Source: Lethocerus indicus (Eukaryota; Arthropoda; Insecta; Hemiptera; Belostomatidae). Taken from it: a stretch of DNA of 64,000 nucleotides. Each line of letters starts with the position of its first letter. The stretch's first letter is position 1. A program made the position numbers and the translations under genes. The stretch is taken from the NCBI GenBank assembly GCA_019843655.1, contig JACDQD010000005.1, positions 30,576,954 through 30,640,953 on the forward strand, in the 5' to 3' direction. A model generated the notes under the pieces. It was given only the letters and a program-made list of their open reading frames with translations, made no database searches and was not told the origin of the DNA. Positions 14,160 to 27,216 of this stretch are shown piece after piece.

Positions 14160-14580
14160 GCACACGGTATATTTTGGGAGGATAATGTTAAAAATGATAG
14201 GCGTAGTGCGCAGGGGCGGGAGAGATGCCGGCGGCGGGAAGCTGGGCCCGATGGCCCGGCTCAGTAACCCTCGGACACTCAGAGCGCGAGTCACAGTCCA
14301 AGCATCCTAACAGCACTCTGTCAGACACTTCGTCAGTACGCACATGTGAGCCAGCCAGTCACACCCCCTCAGACCACACCGGGGCCCAACTCTCTTCCTC
14401 AAGGCGCCACCACTAAGGTATACCGTCGGAGCAACCGAAACGGCAGTCGGAAGAATCTCAGGACAGTTGATCCAACGACTTCGCTTTCCAGGACAAAGTC
14501 CTCTCTCGGGTCTTTGGATACGCAAGAAAAACGCCGACGGCTGTCTGGGCGACGGGCCCACATAAGTAGGTGTCTGTAAT
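14160..14580 (+). promoter_or_regulatory. CpG-rich island, possible promoter with 5' exon
   Basis: Runs of GC and CpG (GGGGCGGG near 14213, CCGGCGGCGGG near 14228) are followed by clustered initiator-like TCAGAC and TCAGTA words around 14320-14337. Downstream lies a purine- and CA-rich, transcript-like stretch. An arthropod-type initiator beside a GC box would suit a promoter. Two overlapping frames run to 14416 and 14579. The longer is arginine- and serine-rich but starts only at GTG, and neither resembles a known family. No TATA box or convincing splice donor was found. A plain CpG island is equally likely. Confidence 0.2.
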
Positions 14581-16150
14581 TGACTTTAAGTTTTAAATTA
14601 AGTGTTCGTTTTCTCGGTATTTTCCTGAATTTTCATTTTCCCCGCTTCGTCAGTTTGAGTTAGTGGGAAATCTAAGGCCCGTTAAAAATGTTTATGAAAT
14701 GGAATATATTAGGAAAGTATTTGGCATGAAAAAACCTTATTATTCGAGTTTGAAGTACAAACGATGTTTCTTCTATTTCATCTAACTTTCGATGACTTAT
14801 ATTCAACAATCCCCGGAATAAGTCTCCACTGAGTAAATTACACTGGGACTACAGTATTCCGGCACATCTTGTTAAAAACCGGTACTGTTTAAAATGTCAT
14901 TCTATAATTTAGGGAGTATTGTGCGGGGTACCCGAAGGAATAGTTTAAAAGTTTATCAAAAATATTCAAACCCACGCTTCCTGAAATTATACTTCTGCAG
15001 GTTTAAAAAGGCGGGACTAATTCTGTAACGTTAAATATCCTAACATCTTCAATAAGGAATGAGGTAAGATTCGAAAAACTCAATGGGTTATGGATTCATA
15101 TCTTGTGTGTCTGTGTCAATTCTCCTGAGTAAAATGATATCGAGAGTTCAAATAAACTCCGAATGAAATATTTCTAGGTACAGTAATGTCCGAAATAAAA
15201 GCAGAATCGTGTCCAGCCATAAATACAGAGCTGTAAATTAAATTAGGTCTATACTTACCGAGTACATCCATTCTGGTAGCGGCTGTATATTTGGAAACGG
15301 CCATTAGGAAGACATCGGCAGTATTTATAATTTTCAACCTTAATTTCAGGTATTTGTTTTGCTTGTGTGAAATAGTTTTGTGAGGTATCAATATTAAACA
15401 ATTCTAGCCTTGTGTATGTAATTCACAATTTAACTGAAATTTTTGGCTGTTTCGCCTTTACGTGTTTTATTTTCTATCAAATTTGATAAAAATAAGTGTG
15501 CCATTTTCATATTTGTCAATGTCCGTTAACTGGTTGAATATTTTTTCTATTTCTCTGTAATTTCCAATTTCTATCCATTATATTTGGAGAAAAAACAGAT
15601 TCAGATTTTTTAAGTACCAAAATTGTAGTGATGCGTCCCGAACTTTCCCGCTCCAGTTATATGATTTCGAGAGCACCAATCTTTTGTCCTCTCTCTTAAT
15701 AGAAACTACATTAGAAAAATTCCGTTAGTAAAATTAGGTTTTATACTTATGGTTTATACCTTTTACGACTATTACTGTTTAGAGTATTGTAGTACGGGAT
15801 CGGAGACGACGGGGGGAAAAATTCGCAGTAATTATGCGATTCCGAACCTTCGAAAATTAAAATGAGAGTTGGCTATTTTGTTAACCGCGCAGTTCTGTGT
15901 TTTCATTCAAAATGTCTGTATATTTTATCGAAAATTGCAAACAATTAAAATTGTCCTAACGCCATTCTAATCGAAAAATTTACTGAATGGGTTTGATAGA
16001 ACATCGACAATACTTTTGAGTGAATATTATGCGCGTTCTAAATTTTTTATGTCAGTTAAGGTGTTCAGGACTTGTTCGTTTCTGGAAATATGTACTTGAA
16101 ATGATTCATAGGTACAGCACCCAATAAATAGTTGGACATTGACATCAAGT

Positions 16151-16193
16151 CCCTACCCGTAGGGACCGGTTTCGGCCCTGGGGTAACATCAGT
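16151..16193 (-). ncRNA. Degenerate Penelope-type hammerhead-like motif, second family
   Basis: On the minus strand CTGATG, then GGGCCGAAACCGGTCC, then a CCCTACGGGTAGGG inverted repeat. The GCCGAAACCGGTC signature following CTGATG is typical of hammerhead-bearing Penelope-like element termini. Here stem II is poor, and no stem I pairing between the two flanks is visible. It differs from the main foldback family outside the signature. Confidence 0.35.
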
Positions 16194-19100
16194 ATTCGGA
16201 ATTTATATTGAAGCCCTCGCGACCCCCTCCCGCCGGTCCACCGACTATAAAATTCGATGAATTATATTTCTTCTGCCTTCGTTCTTTTTCGTGATCCTTG
16301 TATATTTCCCTTAGTGGGCTGTATTTAGCCGACTTGAATGGGAATTTCGGGCCTAATTATGTCCGCGAATAGCTCGAGTCACCTCGACGCGAATATCGTA
16401 ATTTTAACCTGCCTCCCGTGGCGCCTATCTCTGATTAATTAGCCGGGCAATGTGGAATTTAATTGTGGTTCGGTCGTCAGTTAAACCCGGGATGCTTCAC
16501 GGGTCGATCCCCTCGTTAATAAAGCCACAACATAACCGAGACAGAAAGGAGCTTCAATTAGGCCTTCGCCTCAGATTTTCCGGCCGCGATATGTTCAAGG
16601 CCATGAATTTCCCGCTCCGACAGTAAATTAGGTGAAATTTCGGCTATAATATTTATCACAAATAACAACGCCGATTATTTTGTATGCAACAACTATAGAG
16701 GTTGATGGCGTGAGGGGGGTTACTATTAACGATATTTCAAATAGTGAATAAAATTTTGTCAAAAGTACGACCTGGACAGGATATAAACGAATTAATGACG
16801 GCAGTAAATTCCTTCGAGCGTGATACATTTAGTGCTATAAATCACAGATGTCTAATGAGTCGTAAAGTACTTTTTTGGCTATTTCCCTGCACTGTTTAAC
16901 ATACGTATAAGCCATAATTATAAGCTGATAGCTATGAATCATTATAGCCTTCATCACATCCACTAAATACTTTCTAAATTACTATTTCACAAATAATAGA
17001 TTCGCGCATCGCTCCAAGAATATTTTTGACGTGCATTCAACTAATGCTCGTGTTTACGTTATTAGAACCAATGGACCTATTTTGATTATCCATTAAGCCA
17101 TTTAAATCTTATCGCTAAATTTACTGGAATAATTTGTCAGATTTAATTTTATCGCACGATTGGATTATCCATATTATATCAGAAGCAAGGGGTATATAAA
17201 CGTGGCAAATTCGGCTGATTCTTTAAATCCTGCCTTAATTACTTTTAATCGATTCGTCCATAAGCATCAATCCCCGCCAATTTGGCAGACGCCGTGCATT
17301 ATAAAAGCAGATCAGTGTGGAGTGTCTCTGACGAGGGAATGTAATAAAGTAAATTTCATTGGTGTTGAAACTCGTATCGCAGCTCTGGTAGATTCCTTTC
17401 CAGTAATGAAAACACGCGAACTTGTGAACTTGTATGGTCTCAAAAATAATTTCCATTTCATTCGGATTAAGGTTGAATTTGTCTGATTTCAGAGCGGCGT
17501 GGATTCGAATTCACTACTTGTGCCAATTGAGTGTTACGTAAAAGAAATTTTATGGGGGTAATTCTAGGTAGGTGTCTCAAGACGTGCCAGGGTTTAGAAT
17601 ATCACCGCTGGTTTATTTTCTCTCCTCACTTTCTCGTATTCCCCCTGACTGGTCTAGGCTGGACGGGCGAATTACTTAAACAGTGAAATGAGTTACATAC
17701 ACAATGCGGAATTGTTACATAGCATACCTTCATTGAATATAGTGACACGCGTTAGAGAAAATTGTAGTGCGGTGTTTACAATCTGAAAAGATGACTAGTC
17801 AAAATGTTATCCTCAATGCTCCTAGTCAATGCGTATCCTTGGGTGACGTTGTTGGGTGGTTCTGGATGTCTGTCCAGACTAACAGCGCCGACGCGATGCT
17901 TCATCGGCAGCTTCGACGATGGCTAGACGCCGAAACCGATTTGGCCTAGAACCAAATATTTAGCTAGTAGAAACGATAAGCAGGTATTGTAAGATCTCGC
18001 GGAGTCCAAATAAATATTTTATTTTAACGCTATATAACAAAAAGCGTTCCCAATATATACCGATCCATTTGTGCAAAGGCAATTGATATGTCGTTTGTAT
18101 TTATCAGATATGTTTTCGAATTAAACTGTATAATATGGAATATTTAAAATTAATTCTTAATATATCTTAAAAATCCACTTTAGGTACACTGTACGTTTAG
18201 TGAGGGGATGCTAATGACAATTGGCCCCAGTTTAGGGCCAAATATGCGTCGATCCTCGAACACATATATCATGATAATCGTATGCAACGGAATTCCAATA
18301 CCAAAATTGATTCTTTTTTCGTTACATCGGTAGCATAGTGAGGGAGTTCCACAGAAAATTGCGTGGACTACTTGAAGGTGTTCGGTTATCTGTGAGAAAA
18401 AAACGGACAGTTGGCTGGGGGAATTGCACCTGGGGGTCGCGCTGGGTAGTTGTTGTCCGGGCGAATTAATTTGTTTAAATTAATGGCCGGCGTTGTTGTG
18501 TCCCGATGTTGGTTTAGGGCCTCTCTTTGTACACGGTGTCCGCGCTATGCCGCGTTGGCATCGATTCCAACACCGCCGCCGCCGCCGCGTTAATAGGGTT
18601 ATGGGTCGCGTCACCCCCAACGCGCGGGCCAAATTTGTCGGCCCGCGAATAAATAATTCCGACTATAATTGGACGCGCCCCCGCCCCTATCAAAATGCCA
18701 ACCTCCGACCGGTATAAACGGCTGATTTGAGGCCCCGTACAAAGTAGCGACCCCCGGAGTCCTGGCCATCGTTCGACCCCACGTACGGACCCGATTCGCA
18801 GCCGACATTGGATTAAACGAGCCGGATATCCGGTAAATCCCCCGGATTATACGGGGATGTGAAGTTTATCTGTGGTGGATTTGTTTGTTCGACAACCGTT
18901 CCAATCAGCTGTAATTATCGTCGATATGATCCCGAACTGGTCCGGCATTATTTTATTTTAGTGACGTAAAACATGTATTAGGCCAACACAACAAAAACCC
19001 TGTTTCTTTGATAAATTATCATTTAAATATTCAAATATTAAACCGACGATCTATTTAGAATACAGTGACATTTTATAAGCATCTCAAAATATAACAACTG

Positions 19101-22100
19101 TTATCATCTTTCAGTTCTTAGATCTGTAAAATTATACGAAATGCCAAATTTAAATCCAGCACGTGTTTTATTCTCAACGAAATAAAATTTACCTGTTCAA
19201 ATTTAAATTAAAATTAATTTATTGAATATACTATTGGCATAATATATTATTAATAATTATAATAAGGACACGATTATCTTATAAATGTAATTAAGAAAAT
19301 TAATATTAATCATGATAATTATTTATTAGTTACTAATTAATCATCGGTTTCTAGTGTCTGTAACTGAATATTAACATCATGCAACAAAATTGATATATTG
19401 GCATTTAATAAATAATGTTTAGTGATATTAAGTTTTAACCGCTTAACTTTAAGTGATATTCTATTGATTTAATAAATGTGAGGTTTAAAAATAGCTATTA
19501 ATATCGGAAAATTAATTCCGATGAGTGGGAAAATAAAAAGGGTCAACGACATGTAAAATATTACCGGAGAGAGTTTGAACTGAGGGAAAGCGTTTTCAAT
19601 GCAAGCCAGCGTTACATAAAATGTAATTTAATTTACCCGCTTCATTACAGAACAACTTTTTATACCGTTTTAGTATTATTTGATATAATTTTTATATTAA
19701 GTTAACGTCCGTCCCTCAGAGCTTAATTTTAAATCATTCCCACTCCGTTTGAAAGTTCCCCACCGCTACACTTTTTCAGTTTTATTCGGAAATTAAGCAA
19801 ACCCTTATTTAATTTCACTATTTTTTTTATTAAATTCGGTGTTTTCAATAGAAATCATTGGGTTTCATATTTTCAGATCAGAACACTGTGTACTACAAGA
19901 AAACGCTTCATGTGTGAGTTGAAGGGAGAAACAAAATAGTAAATTTATTTCGGTTGGTCGGGCACGGATTATATGGGATGAAGACTAAAAGATTGCATAA
20001 TGAGAAAAGTATTCAAGTTCATTTCGTTTCTTTTGTTTCCCCAATATTAAATTTACGTTAGCTCTGACCCAGAAAGTTTAATCATTCCTTCCATCGTTTA
20101 TGTAATTGAATCCTATTTAATTACAAGTGCCTTATATTTATGGGTGTTTCCAACGTTTTAAGTTTTATACAACTTTTCCTTGTACATGTTGTGTGTTGTT
20201 ATGTTGCTTTAACATCATTTTAAATATAAATATAAATTGCGATGTAATATATATGGATAGTTTGTACGGGCTGAATTTCGTATAGCCAAATTCTTTATTG
20301 GCTTATTTTCTGTTTTAAATTGTCTTCATAAGATATAAATAATCCTCGGGAGTGGCGGTCCATTGTACCAGGTGGTGCGTTCAAATTAATCACGGGCATT
20401 TTATGCCGGAAATTAATTATTTCTTGGGACTCGAGAGTATGAAATTAAATTCCACAGCAATAAATAATGAATATAGTTTTTTATGACAATGACGAATATT
20501 TAATTAACTATACCCTTAGCAGATTTAAGTGTAAGTTAACATTGAGGGTTGGCACAAAGCCCCATGAATTCTGTCACACACTGAGTAGTAGACGTACGCT
20601 ATTGTATTCACAAATGAATCGCTTTGGATCGGGCTACATTGAGGTCTTGTTCTATAGAAGTGTCCTAGCACGATTTCTCTTTGGAGGGCCGTGGAGACAT
20701 TTCGGGGATATGTCCCACTAACTCAAAAAAGTGGACGGTTCAGAGATCGAGTTACTGACTCTTAGTCCAACTTTTCTGTCGGTGCGGAAGAAATTCAGGA
20801 GCCAACCACTCAAATGGACAATTCCGGCCGGACCATTTTGTGGCAAAGAAAGCCCCACTGTCTGTCTCGATTCAGCGCTTTTTTTCATATCAATAAGTTA
20901 GCCGAAATACGACGATTTTACCAATGGGTTTGGCGAACCATTTAATGATATTCTCCGTTTCTTTCAACATTATAGTATTGTGAACGGGCTAAGCATAATT
21001 CGCCATATAATAGAGGCAGGACGAATTTTCCTTGAAATTGTAAATTTCCAACTGAATAAACGCTAGGAGCTCGTAAACTCCCGTCTTCACGTTGGAATTC
21101 AGTTCGGTACTTTTTAACAACTGTTTCCCATCCAAAAGTGCAGTTACAAGCTTCCTCCTCTCAAATGGAAAGTGGCGAGATTCCCATATATAATGAGAGA
21201 AATGCCAGAAAAAAGGAGTAATGGGGGATTCTGAAGCAGCCGATCACTATGAACTGTTTAATTACTATTAAAATAAAACATTTAGTCCGTATAATTTAGA
21301 AGAATAGCTGAAACGTTATTTAATGTCCTTTCTGGGAACTGATAGCAAATTTAGTACAAATTTTCTCTATTACTTGTGTACTTCTGATTATTTGTCCAGC
21401 CTTGGAAGATTGTTTTTCAGTTCATATTCTCATTTAAATGTCGTTCAGACTTTCCTTTCCGATTTCGAATCACGTTTTTAATATGAACCCGATCAGCATT
21501 CCTCCGAGAGCGTACCGGCAGGTGCTTAGTTCATTATTTATTTCTGCCACATTTCCGAACTTGCTTCGTCCTAATAATTCTTTACTTCGCCGTCGTCGAC
21601 AATTGTATACGAGGTGCGAATAAATCATTAAAATTGAGCTATAAAAATTCCAAACGGGTAACATTTATTACATCCGTTGGACATTTCTGAAAATGTATAG
21701 AAAAAAAATGCTGTGAGTGTACAATTTGAATTTATTAATTTATCAAATAATTTACCTATATAACAAGAATTTTATTTTTGTCTTATTTATAAGAATTGAT
21801 TTATTTATCAAAAGCATATGTACACGACAAGATAATATAAAAAATACTTGAATGGACGTGACAATGCCATCATCGATTGCACTGTCAAATTCATCAAATT
21901 TTGCCCAGTAAATAGTAGCTATCTAGCAATTGTACTTTCGGAATATAATGTACAAGAAATGTTCGATGAATTTGAAACGCGTCGAGTTTATTGGTTTCCT
22001 CTGCCCGATTACTGGTCAAGATTAAAAATTTATGAGGTATTAGCTCGTCTCAAAATTTTCAGCGGTCGTTCATAGCTCTCATTACACTTGGCTGAAAATT

Positions 22101-22780
22101 ACTTTTTCCTGCTTATTAAACATTCCATTAAATATTTATTCGCGATCCAATGTGCCCGGGTTACCGTTTTGCAATAACGAGAGGAAACATTTTGTTTTTT
22201 TAATTCTTTTGCATTCTCGTTAAAAATTAAAAATCGACGGTTCAATGTCGTTTCAACAATCAAATTCAGTCGATTTTCTCGTAAACTGAAAACAAGTTTA
22301 TTAACGTGTATTAAACGCAAGTAAATCACAAAGCGACCATTTTTGCTGAAGTTATGGATATGAAATAGAGGGTATTTTGCTGAGAAAATGTTATTAAATT
22401 CCTCCTTTAATAGTGTTCAATGGTCATATTTCTCGACGACTTGAATACTTGCGTGAAGCAAGATACTTTCATGCTCTTACTTTTGTTAACTTCATCATTA
22501 AATAGAGAGAAATATTGGTTTCATAGTATGTTTGTTGAGTAGTTAATTAAATCAAAAGTTTGGATTCAGAAATTTCGTCCTGTGTTAGTTGGCTCTCTAG
22601 GGTTAATCCGACCATTATTGTTGTTTTGTTTGTTCCTACCTTTCCCTCTAGGCAATAAACACCATGCCAGAATTTAGTTCAAGCAACAATTTATCTAATT
22701 ATAAGAATTTCAATGCTTGTTATTCTTAAGGAGACCAATATAGGATAAATACCGATCTGATATTAATGAACAACCAGGGT
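16194..22780. other. Gene-free stretch with two large CpG islands
   Basis: Islands at about 16200-16640 and 18400-18960 are rich in CpG and contain a CCGGATATCCGG palindrome (18822-18833) and a CCG run near 18571. The interval 17490-17960 is mildly GC-rich. From 19000 to 22780 the DNA is strongly AT-rich with TTAATT words. Open frames at 17160-17486 (108 codons) and 21848-22075 (75 codons) match nothing I recognise and lack splice or start context, so they are left uncalled. Confidence 0.5.
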
Positions 22781-22890
22781 TTTTTGCTAGACCGGTTTCG
22801 GCTGCTTGCAATCTTCGGTAGCGGTGTTAGTAACTTTGGGTGTTTTTGGACATCCTCACTGCACTGTCACTGTCACATGTACTGTGGAGG
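22781..22890 (-). mobile_element. Foldback hammerhead family, copy 3 (arm fragment)
   Basis: The plus strand carries TTGCTAGACCGGTTTCGGC, a variant of the CATCTTCAGTAGCGGTG segment, then GTTAGTAACTTTGGGTG, CATCCTCACTGCACTGTC and TGTACTGTGG. The outer part of the arm before the core is truncated. The hammerhead-like core (22786-22822, minus) has C instead of U in the CUGA box and a weakened stem II. A 70-bp tandem element follows after about 190 bases, as for the copy at 38304. Confidence 0.8.
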
Positions 22891-23083
22891 TTGTCTGTTT
22901 GTCTTGTGTATATATGTGTCTTGTTATTGTGTTTTTGGGGGGATGTTATTTATCAAATTTTAGTTGGGAGGGATTTTATTACTCGGCTTAAGTCTTTGTC
23001 GGATTAGCGGTCAAATATATATTTGACCGCACAAATGGTAACAATTATTAGGTTCTGACTTCCAAATATATGACAGGAAACCA
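22891..23083. other. Linker between copy 3 and the 70-bp tandem element
   Basis: GT-rich at first, then a perfect 24-base palindrome (23007-23030). This linker has no counterpart at 38472, where the same two elements lie almost next to each other. It may be a later insertion. Confidence 0.4.
23007..23030. repeat. Perfect 24-bp palindrome
   Basis: GCGGTCAAATAT is followed directly by its reverse complement ATATTTGACCGC with no loop. It lies in the linker between two repeat elements, so it may be an element end or insertion footprint. It could also be a dimeric protein-binding site. Confidence 0.7.
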
Positions 23084-23420
23084 ATCTGGTATTGTGTTTT
23101 TACGGTCATAAAAATTTTCCTGTTGATCCAAAATTTATTGCAAAAAGTTTATTTTTAATACTCTAGTTTATTGGTTCAAGTGTACCCAACGAACTTTAGT
23201 TAAGTAAATTTCCGCGCCACCCTCAGGGGGCGCTAGTTTATCGGTGCAAGTGCACCCTACGACCTTTAGTTAAGTAAATTTCCGCACCACCCTCAGGGGG
23301 AGTTAGGTTTTATCGGTGCAAGTGAACCCAACGAACTTTAGTTAAGTACATTTCCGCGCCACCCTCAGGGGTGCTAGTTTATCGGTGCAAGTAGCACCCT
23401 ACGGCCTTTACTTAAGTACC
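23084..23420 (+). repeat. 70-bp tandem-repeat element, copy A
   Basis: A leader of about 78 bases (beginning ATCTGGTATTGTG and containing CCTGTTGATCCAAAATTTAT) precedes about 3.7 units of a 70-bp repeat starting near 23163, 23233, 23303 and 23374. Each unit has CTAGTTTATCGGTGCAAG, a CCCAACGAAC segment, TTTAGTTAAGTA and a CCACCCTCAGGGG block. The unit contains a small palindrome GGTGCAAGTGCACC. Leader and units both match 38479-38762, so this is a dispersed element rather than a local satellite. No coding frame is present. Confidence 0.85.
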
Positions 23421-26400
23421 GACTTACCCTTTACCGTCTTAATTTGTATAGCATGCCTATTGGGTTCATGAAATGTGAACGACACACGTATATACTCAGA
23501 CGACGAGTGACTATACTAATGTTGACTTCTACAAATGGTCCTGTACGTTAGTCTCACTAAAAATGCTTCTCATGTTAAGTCTGTACAGGTAACTATAAAT
23601 TCGCAGCTAATATCCGGTGCGTTGTAATGTCTAAAATATCATCGAGAAGGCGTTTGAGAACCTCTCCACGTTGGAAACGCATTCCGACGTTTGATAAAGG
23701 GGCCATCGAGTAGTTTAATATTAATCTTAAATAACCTATCTGTGTCAACGGAGTCCCCAATATAGTTGAGCTATGTCAATTTCAGGGAATGCCATTGTCA
23801 AAGGGAGGCGCCCGGAAGGTCTTTCATATGCAAGTGCGAGAAGCACGACCCCCTCCCCCCACCCCCATCACCCGCCCCTTTATATTGGCCCTGTGCCACT
23901 GACGTCTTTTCAATTTATTAATATTACATATAATACACGGAAAATTATTCGCGGTTTTTACTGACGTCCAAAGAAAAGGATTTTGGCAACGTGCCCACTT
24001 TCAAAATGGAATAAAATATGTGAGAAACAAGACGTCGCAGATAGATTTAAATGATATATCCGGGTAATGTCCAATAGTTTATATAGGACACCAAAGTACA
24101 ATATACCGTAAAATTGTATTGCTTTCCTTTTATATAGTTAATGTTACAGACTATGTTTAACGATAATATTTTTAGAGATTAAATGGATTATTCAACAATT
24201 AATTATCCGTAAGATGAAAAATAAATTAGCATTAGATTTCGTTTCCATATTTATTATTAATTTCACTGAAATTATAATGGTGCCCCCGTTTCGGATGGTT
24301 TTTCCTTTATGTTATTGAATCATAAAAAAAACCCCAACTCTTTAGAACATATTCTCTGCGGGTTCCAATCCTGGCCGTTTTCCCCCCGGAACGGCCCGCT
24401 TTTCGGCAAACAGCGGCCGCCGCCCCCACAAATTGGAGCTTTTTGGGGTCTTATCGAATGAATCTTTAAACACCAATCCCCGCTCTCTTTTTTTTCAAGT
24501 TGCGCGGGATATTTACATTGGCTGTCCCCCATCCCACCCCCCGTTATTCCCATTCCAACCCCGCCTATGCTCGCTGTTCGCCACCCACCCCTCCGGAAAC
24601 CTAAATTAATTAAAATTATGTCGTTTAATTAACCGGTACGGCGCTCTCCTGAGGCGACAGAAACGCCAGATATAAGAATAGAATAATAAATGGAAGTAAA
24701 AAATAATGCACACGTCCTGTTGTAGTGTATTCTCTTTGTTAATTTACCTTAAACCTTAGGGCTTTTTAATCCTAAGCCTTTTTTACAAAACAAGTCAATC
24801 TTCCACACCAATAGTGGCGTGGTAACAAATTTTGGCATACCTCAGACTTCATCAACTTACACATTATTTCATTTAATTTTAACTTCCAACTATAAGCTTC
24901 AGTTTTACGCCAGAATCAGAGACAGAGTTTGGAGCCTTTTGCTATGCGTTTGGATCAAAGTTGTGGCCAGGCGTTCGCCCCGAGTTATAATGCGGTCCAG
25001 GGAAGAAGGGGTCATAATGTCTAGCCGTTTAGCGGCATCGGCCACGCCCGCTGGCCGAGATGGAATTCCAGGATTTTCGTTCGCAGGAAAAACCTGTTAG
25101 GGGTTGAATTTTAAGTAGGCCGCTTCCTTGCTCCACCCCTGCAAAAGGTCGCAGCCGCCCCTGTACCGCCCTCCCCCAGGGAGGACTTCGAATATAAAAA
25201 CATCCAACACCGTACCCTACCGTATCTTGAAATAAGTCCGAAGTATTTCAATTTCACGGTGGGCGTTTTCGGTCGGTAGAAGGGAGGGGTCGTTCTCAAA
25301 TGATAAATAATTCGTTATTTCTCAGCCGGCAATCTGACTTAACCATAAAGTAGAAACATTTTGATACTTACAAGAACTAAACTGTCTGAGTCATGCACAT
25401 ATGACTGGCATTTTTACTGATATAATTACGCACAATTTATTTGTTATTAATAGCAATAAAGCTGTACCTTCTGTTTCTGATTACTTTTTCAACTTATTTT
25501 AGTTTTCCATGTGTCAATCTGTACTTTGTCTTTTTTTTCTTGCAACTAAGAATTATTAGGTAATTATATTTGGTATTACGACATATTTTGAAACGAATTA
25601 ATCAACCATGGTCCAGGATATCGTTCCATTTCAGCTCGTTCAGCGTTTATTCAGCCCGTCGCATCAAGCTTAGTTAACTTAATAATAACATAATTTAATA
25701 CATTCCATTGCATTGTACACTGATTAATAAATAACAACATTGTTTTTCGTATATAAGCATCGGTACAATTTGGATCAAAACATCAAAATACAGGTCAAGT
25801 ACGACGATACAGTATCAAGTTTAATTCGATTTAGTTATAATTGAATCCCGTACCGGAAATTTCTAAATTAATGCATTAATAAGCGGCAATCGAGCAGAAA
25901 TGAATTATGTAAGAGATGTACGTGAATGCAATTCTGTAATATATTCCGTTAATTTAATGTTCATTATCGACTATTTTAGTCCTTTTGTAATATTATTTTG
26001 GCCATATCATTTTATCGAACCTCAAGTAATTCAGTTTTTATACTTTAGTTTTTTAAATAATATGTCGGATCGTAGAATGTAATTAAACTTTATAAATAAA
26101 TCCATTTATCCAATGTGATAAGTAACATTCTCATATCTGTCAGCAGGAATCATCAATGTTTTCTTGAGGAATTGAGAGTTTGAATGTGGAATCTCAAATT
26201 CGTGATTTGTGCGATTGTGTCGAATATTCTGGACACTTCGTAGCGAGTCATTGTCACATTAAATGCTCCTGATGTGCAAACCCCCGTCAAGTTAATTTTT
26301 TGTACTCCAGTCCCCACCATTCCCGGGCCCGACCTTGTTGTTCCAACAAGTTCTCGCATTCCAACTGGCGGACGTTTCCGAAGGGGGCAGGATTTTCCTG

Positions 26401-26679
26401 TTTAAGTTGGCGACTTGACGATTCGCTGAAGGGCGGAACTGAGGGGCTGGCTGTCGGGCTTTGTTAGCCCATTGTATGGGGGCGTCAGGAGACGGACGCG
26501 CAGCCCCTCTCATTGTATTTCACTTCGGAAAGTGTCGGATTCCGAGCATTTCAAATTTGCAACTTAGACTCCAACTTGACCTGAAAAACCGTATCACCGT
26601 TCTACAAACTGCGATTTGATATCCGAAGCCCAGTTATAAAAGCGATTATCTAATATTAATGTCTTCAATTTACTATATC

Positions 26680-26702
26680 GGATGTATTCCTCGAATACAT
26701 CC
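26680..26702. repeat. Perfect 10-bp hairpin
   Basis: GGATGTATTC and GAATACATCC are separated by the loop CTC. The site is isolated in AT-rich DNA. The stem is too short for a microRNA precursor. Confidence 0.6.
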
Positions 26703-27186
26703 AAGGTATTTTGGCAAAATTTAAGTTGAGAAAAGATATTTTGTTATAGACGAAAGCATAACATTTTATTAGGTAAATTGGTTTATGCAATAAACAATTT
26801 AGGAAAAGAGACGTTTCCAAACAGTGGATGGGTCTGTCAGAATTATCAAATTAATGATTGATATTAGATTTCAGCAGTTCAACAATGCAAAATGTCCGAA
26901 ATTAATGCGTTCCGCCGTATTGATTTAAGGACTGAATGTAAAATTGCTGTTTAAACGACGAAATTTGAATTTGTCGTCACTTTCCATCATTGCCGGGGTT
27001 GTTATTAAACCGAGTCAAACTCATCGAAAAGTGTAAAGTGTCGCGAACAAATGAATCTTGATACTAGTCAGGGTCCTCGAAACGCGAACATCTGTCGGTT
27101 AGGGGCGCAAAGTTTAATAAAGTTATGATCGGTGAAATTCTAAACGGCGGCCCGGGACAAATCTGACAGAGCTGGGATGGCTTTAT

Positions 27187-27216
27187 GCCGGTGGAATGGA
27201 GTCATTCACCACCGGC
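27187..27216. repeat. 12-bp hairpin with a two-base bulge inside a GC island
   Basis: GCCGGTGG plus AATG pairs with CATT and CCACCGGC, with the loop GAGT and an unpaired CA on the 3' side. It lies in a CpG-containing island (27080-27400) and could be a structured RNA segment or a paired protein-binding site. Confidence 0.55.

Larger units (their letters stand above)
12951..16150. other. Gene-free stretch with tRNA-like relic, (TA)n and one GC island
   Basis: Holds a tRNA-like relic (13280-13349), an (AT)n microsatellite (13754-13785) and a CpG-rich island (14160-14580), each listed separately. The remainder from 14600 to 16150 is AT-rich with no supportable feature. Confidence 0.5.

Noticed and set aside
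17160..17486. 108-codon open frame
   Set aside because: No similarity to any family I know, an overlapping open frame on the other strand, and no start or splice context.
23163..23420. CRISPR array
   Set aside because: The 70-bp units are contiguous tandem repeats without unique spacers, and the same units occur at 38558. This is a eukaryotic minisatellite.
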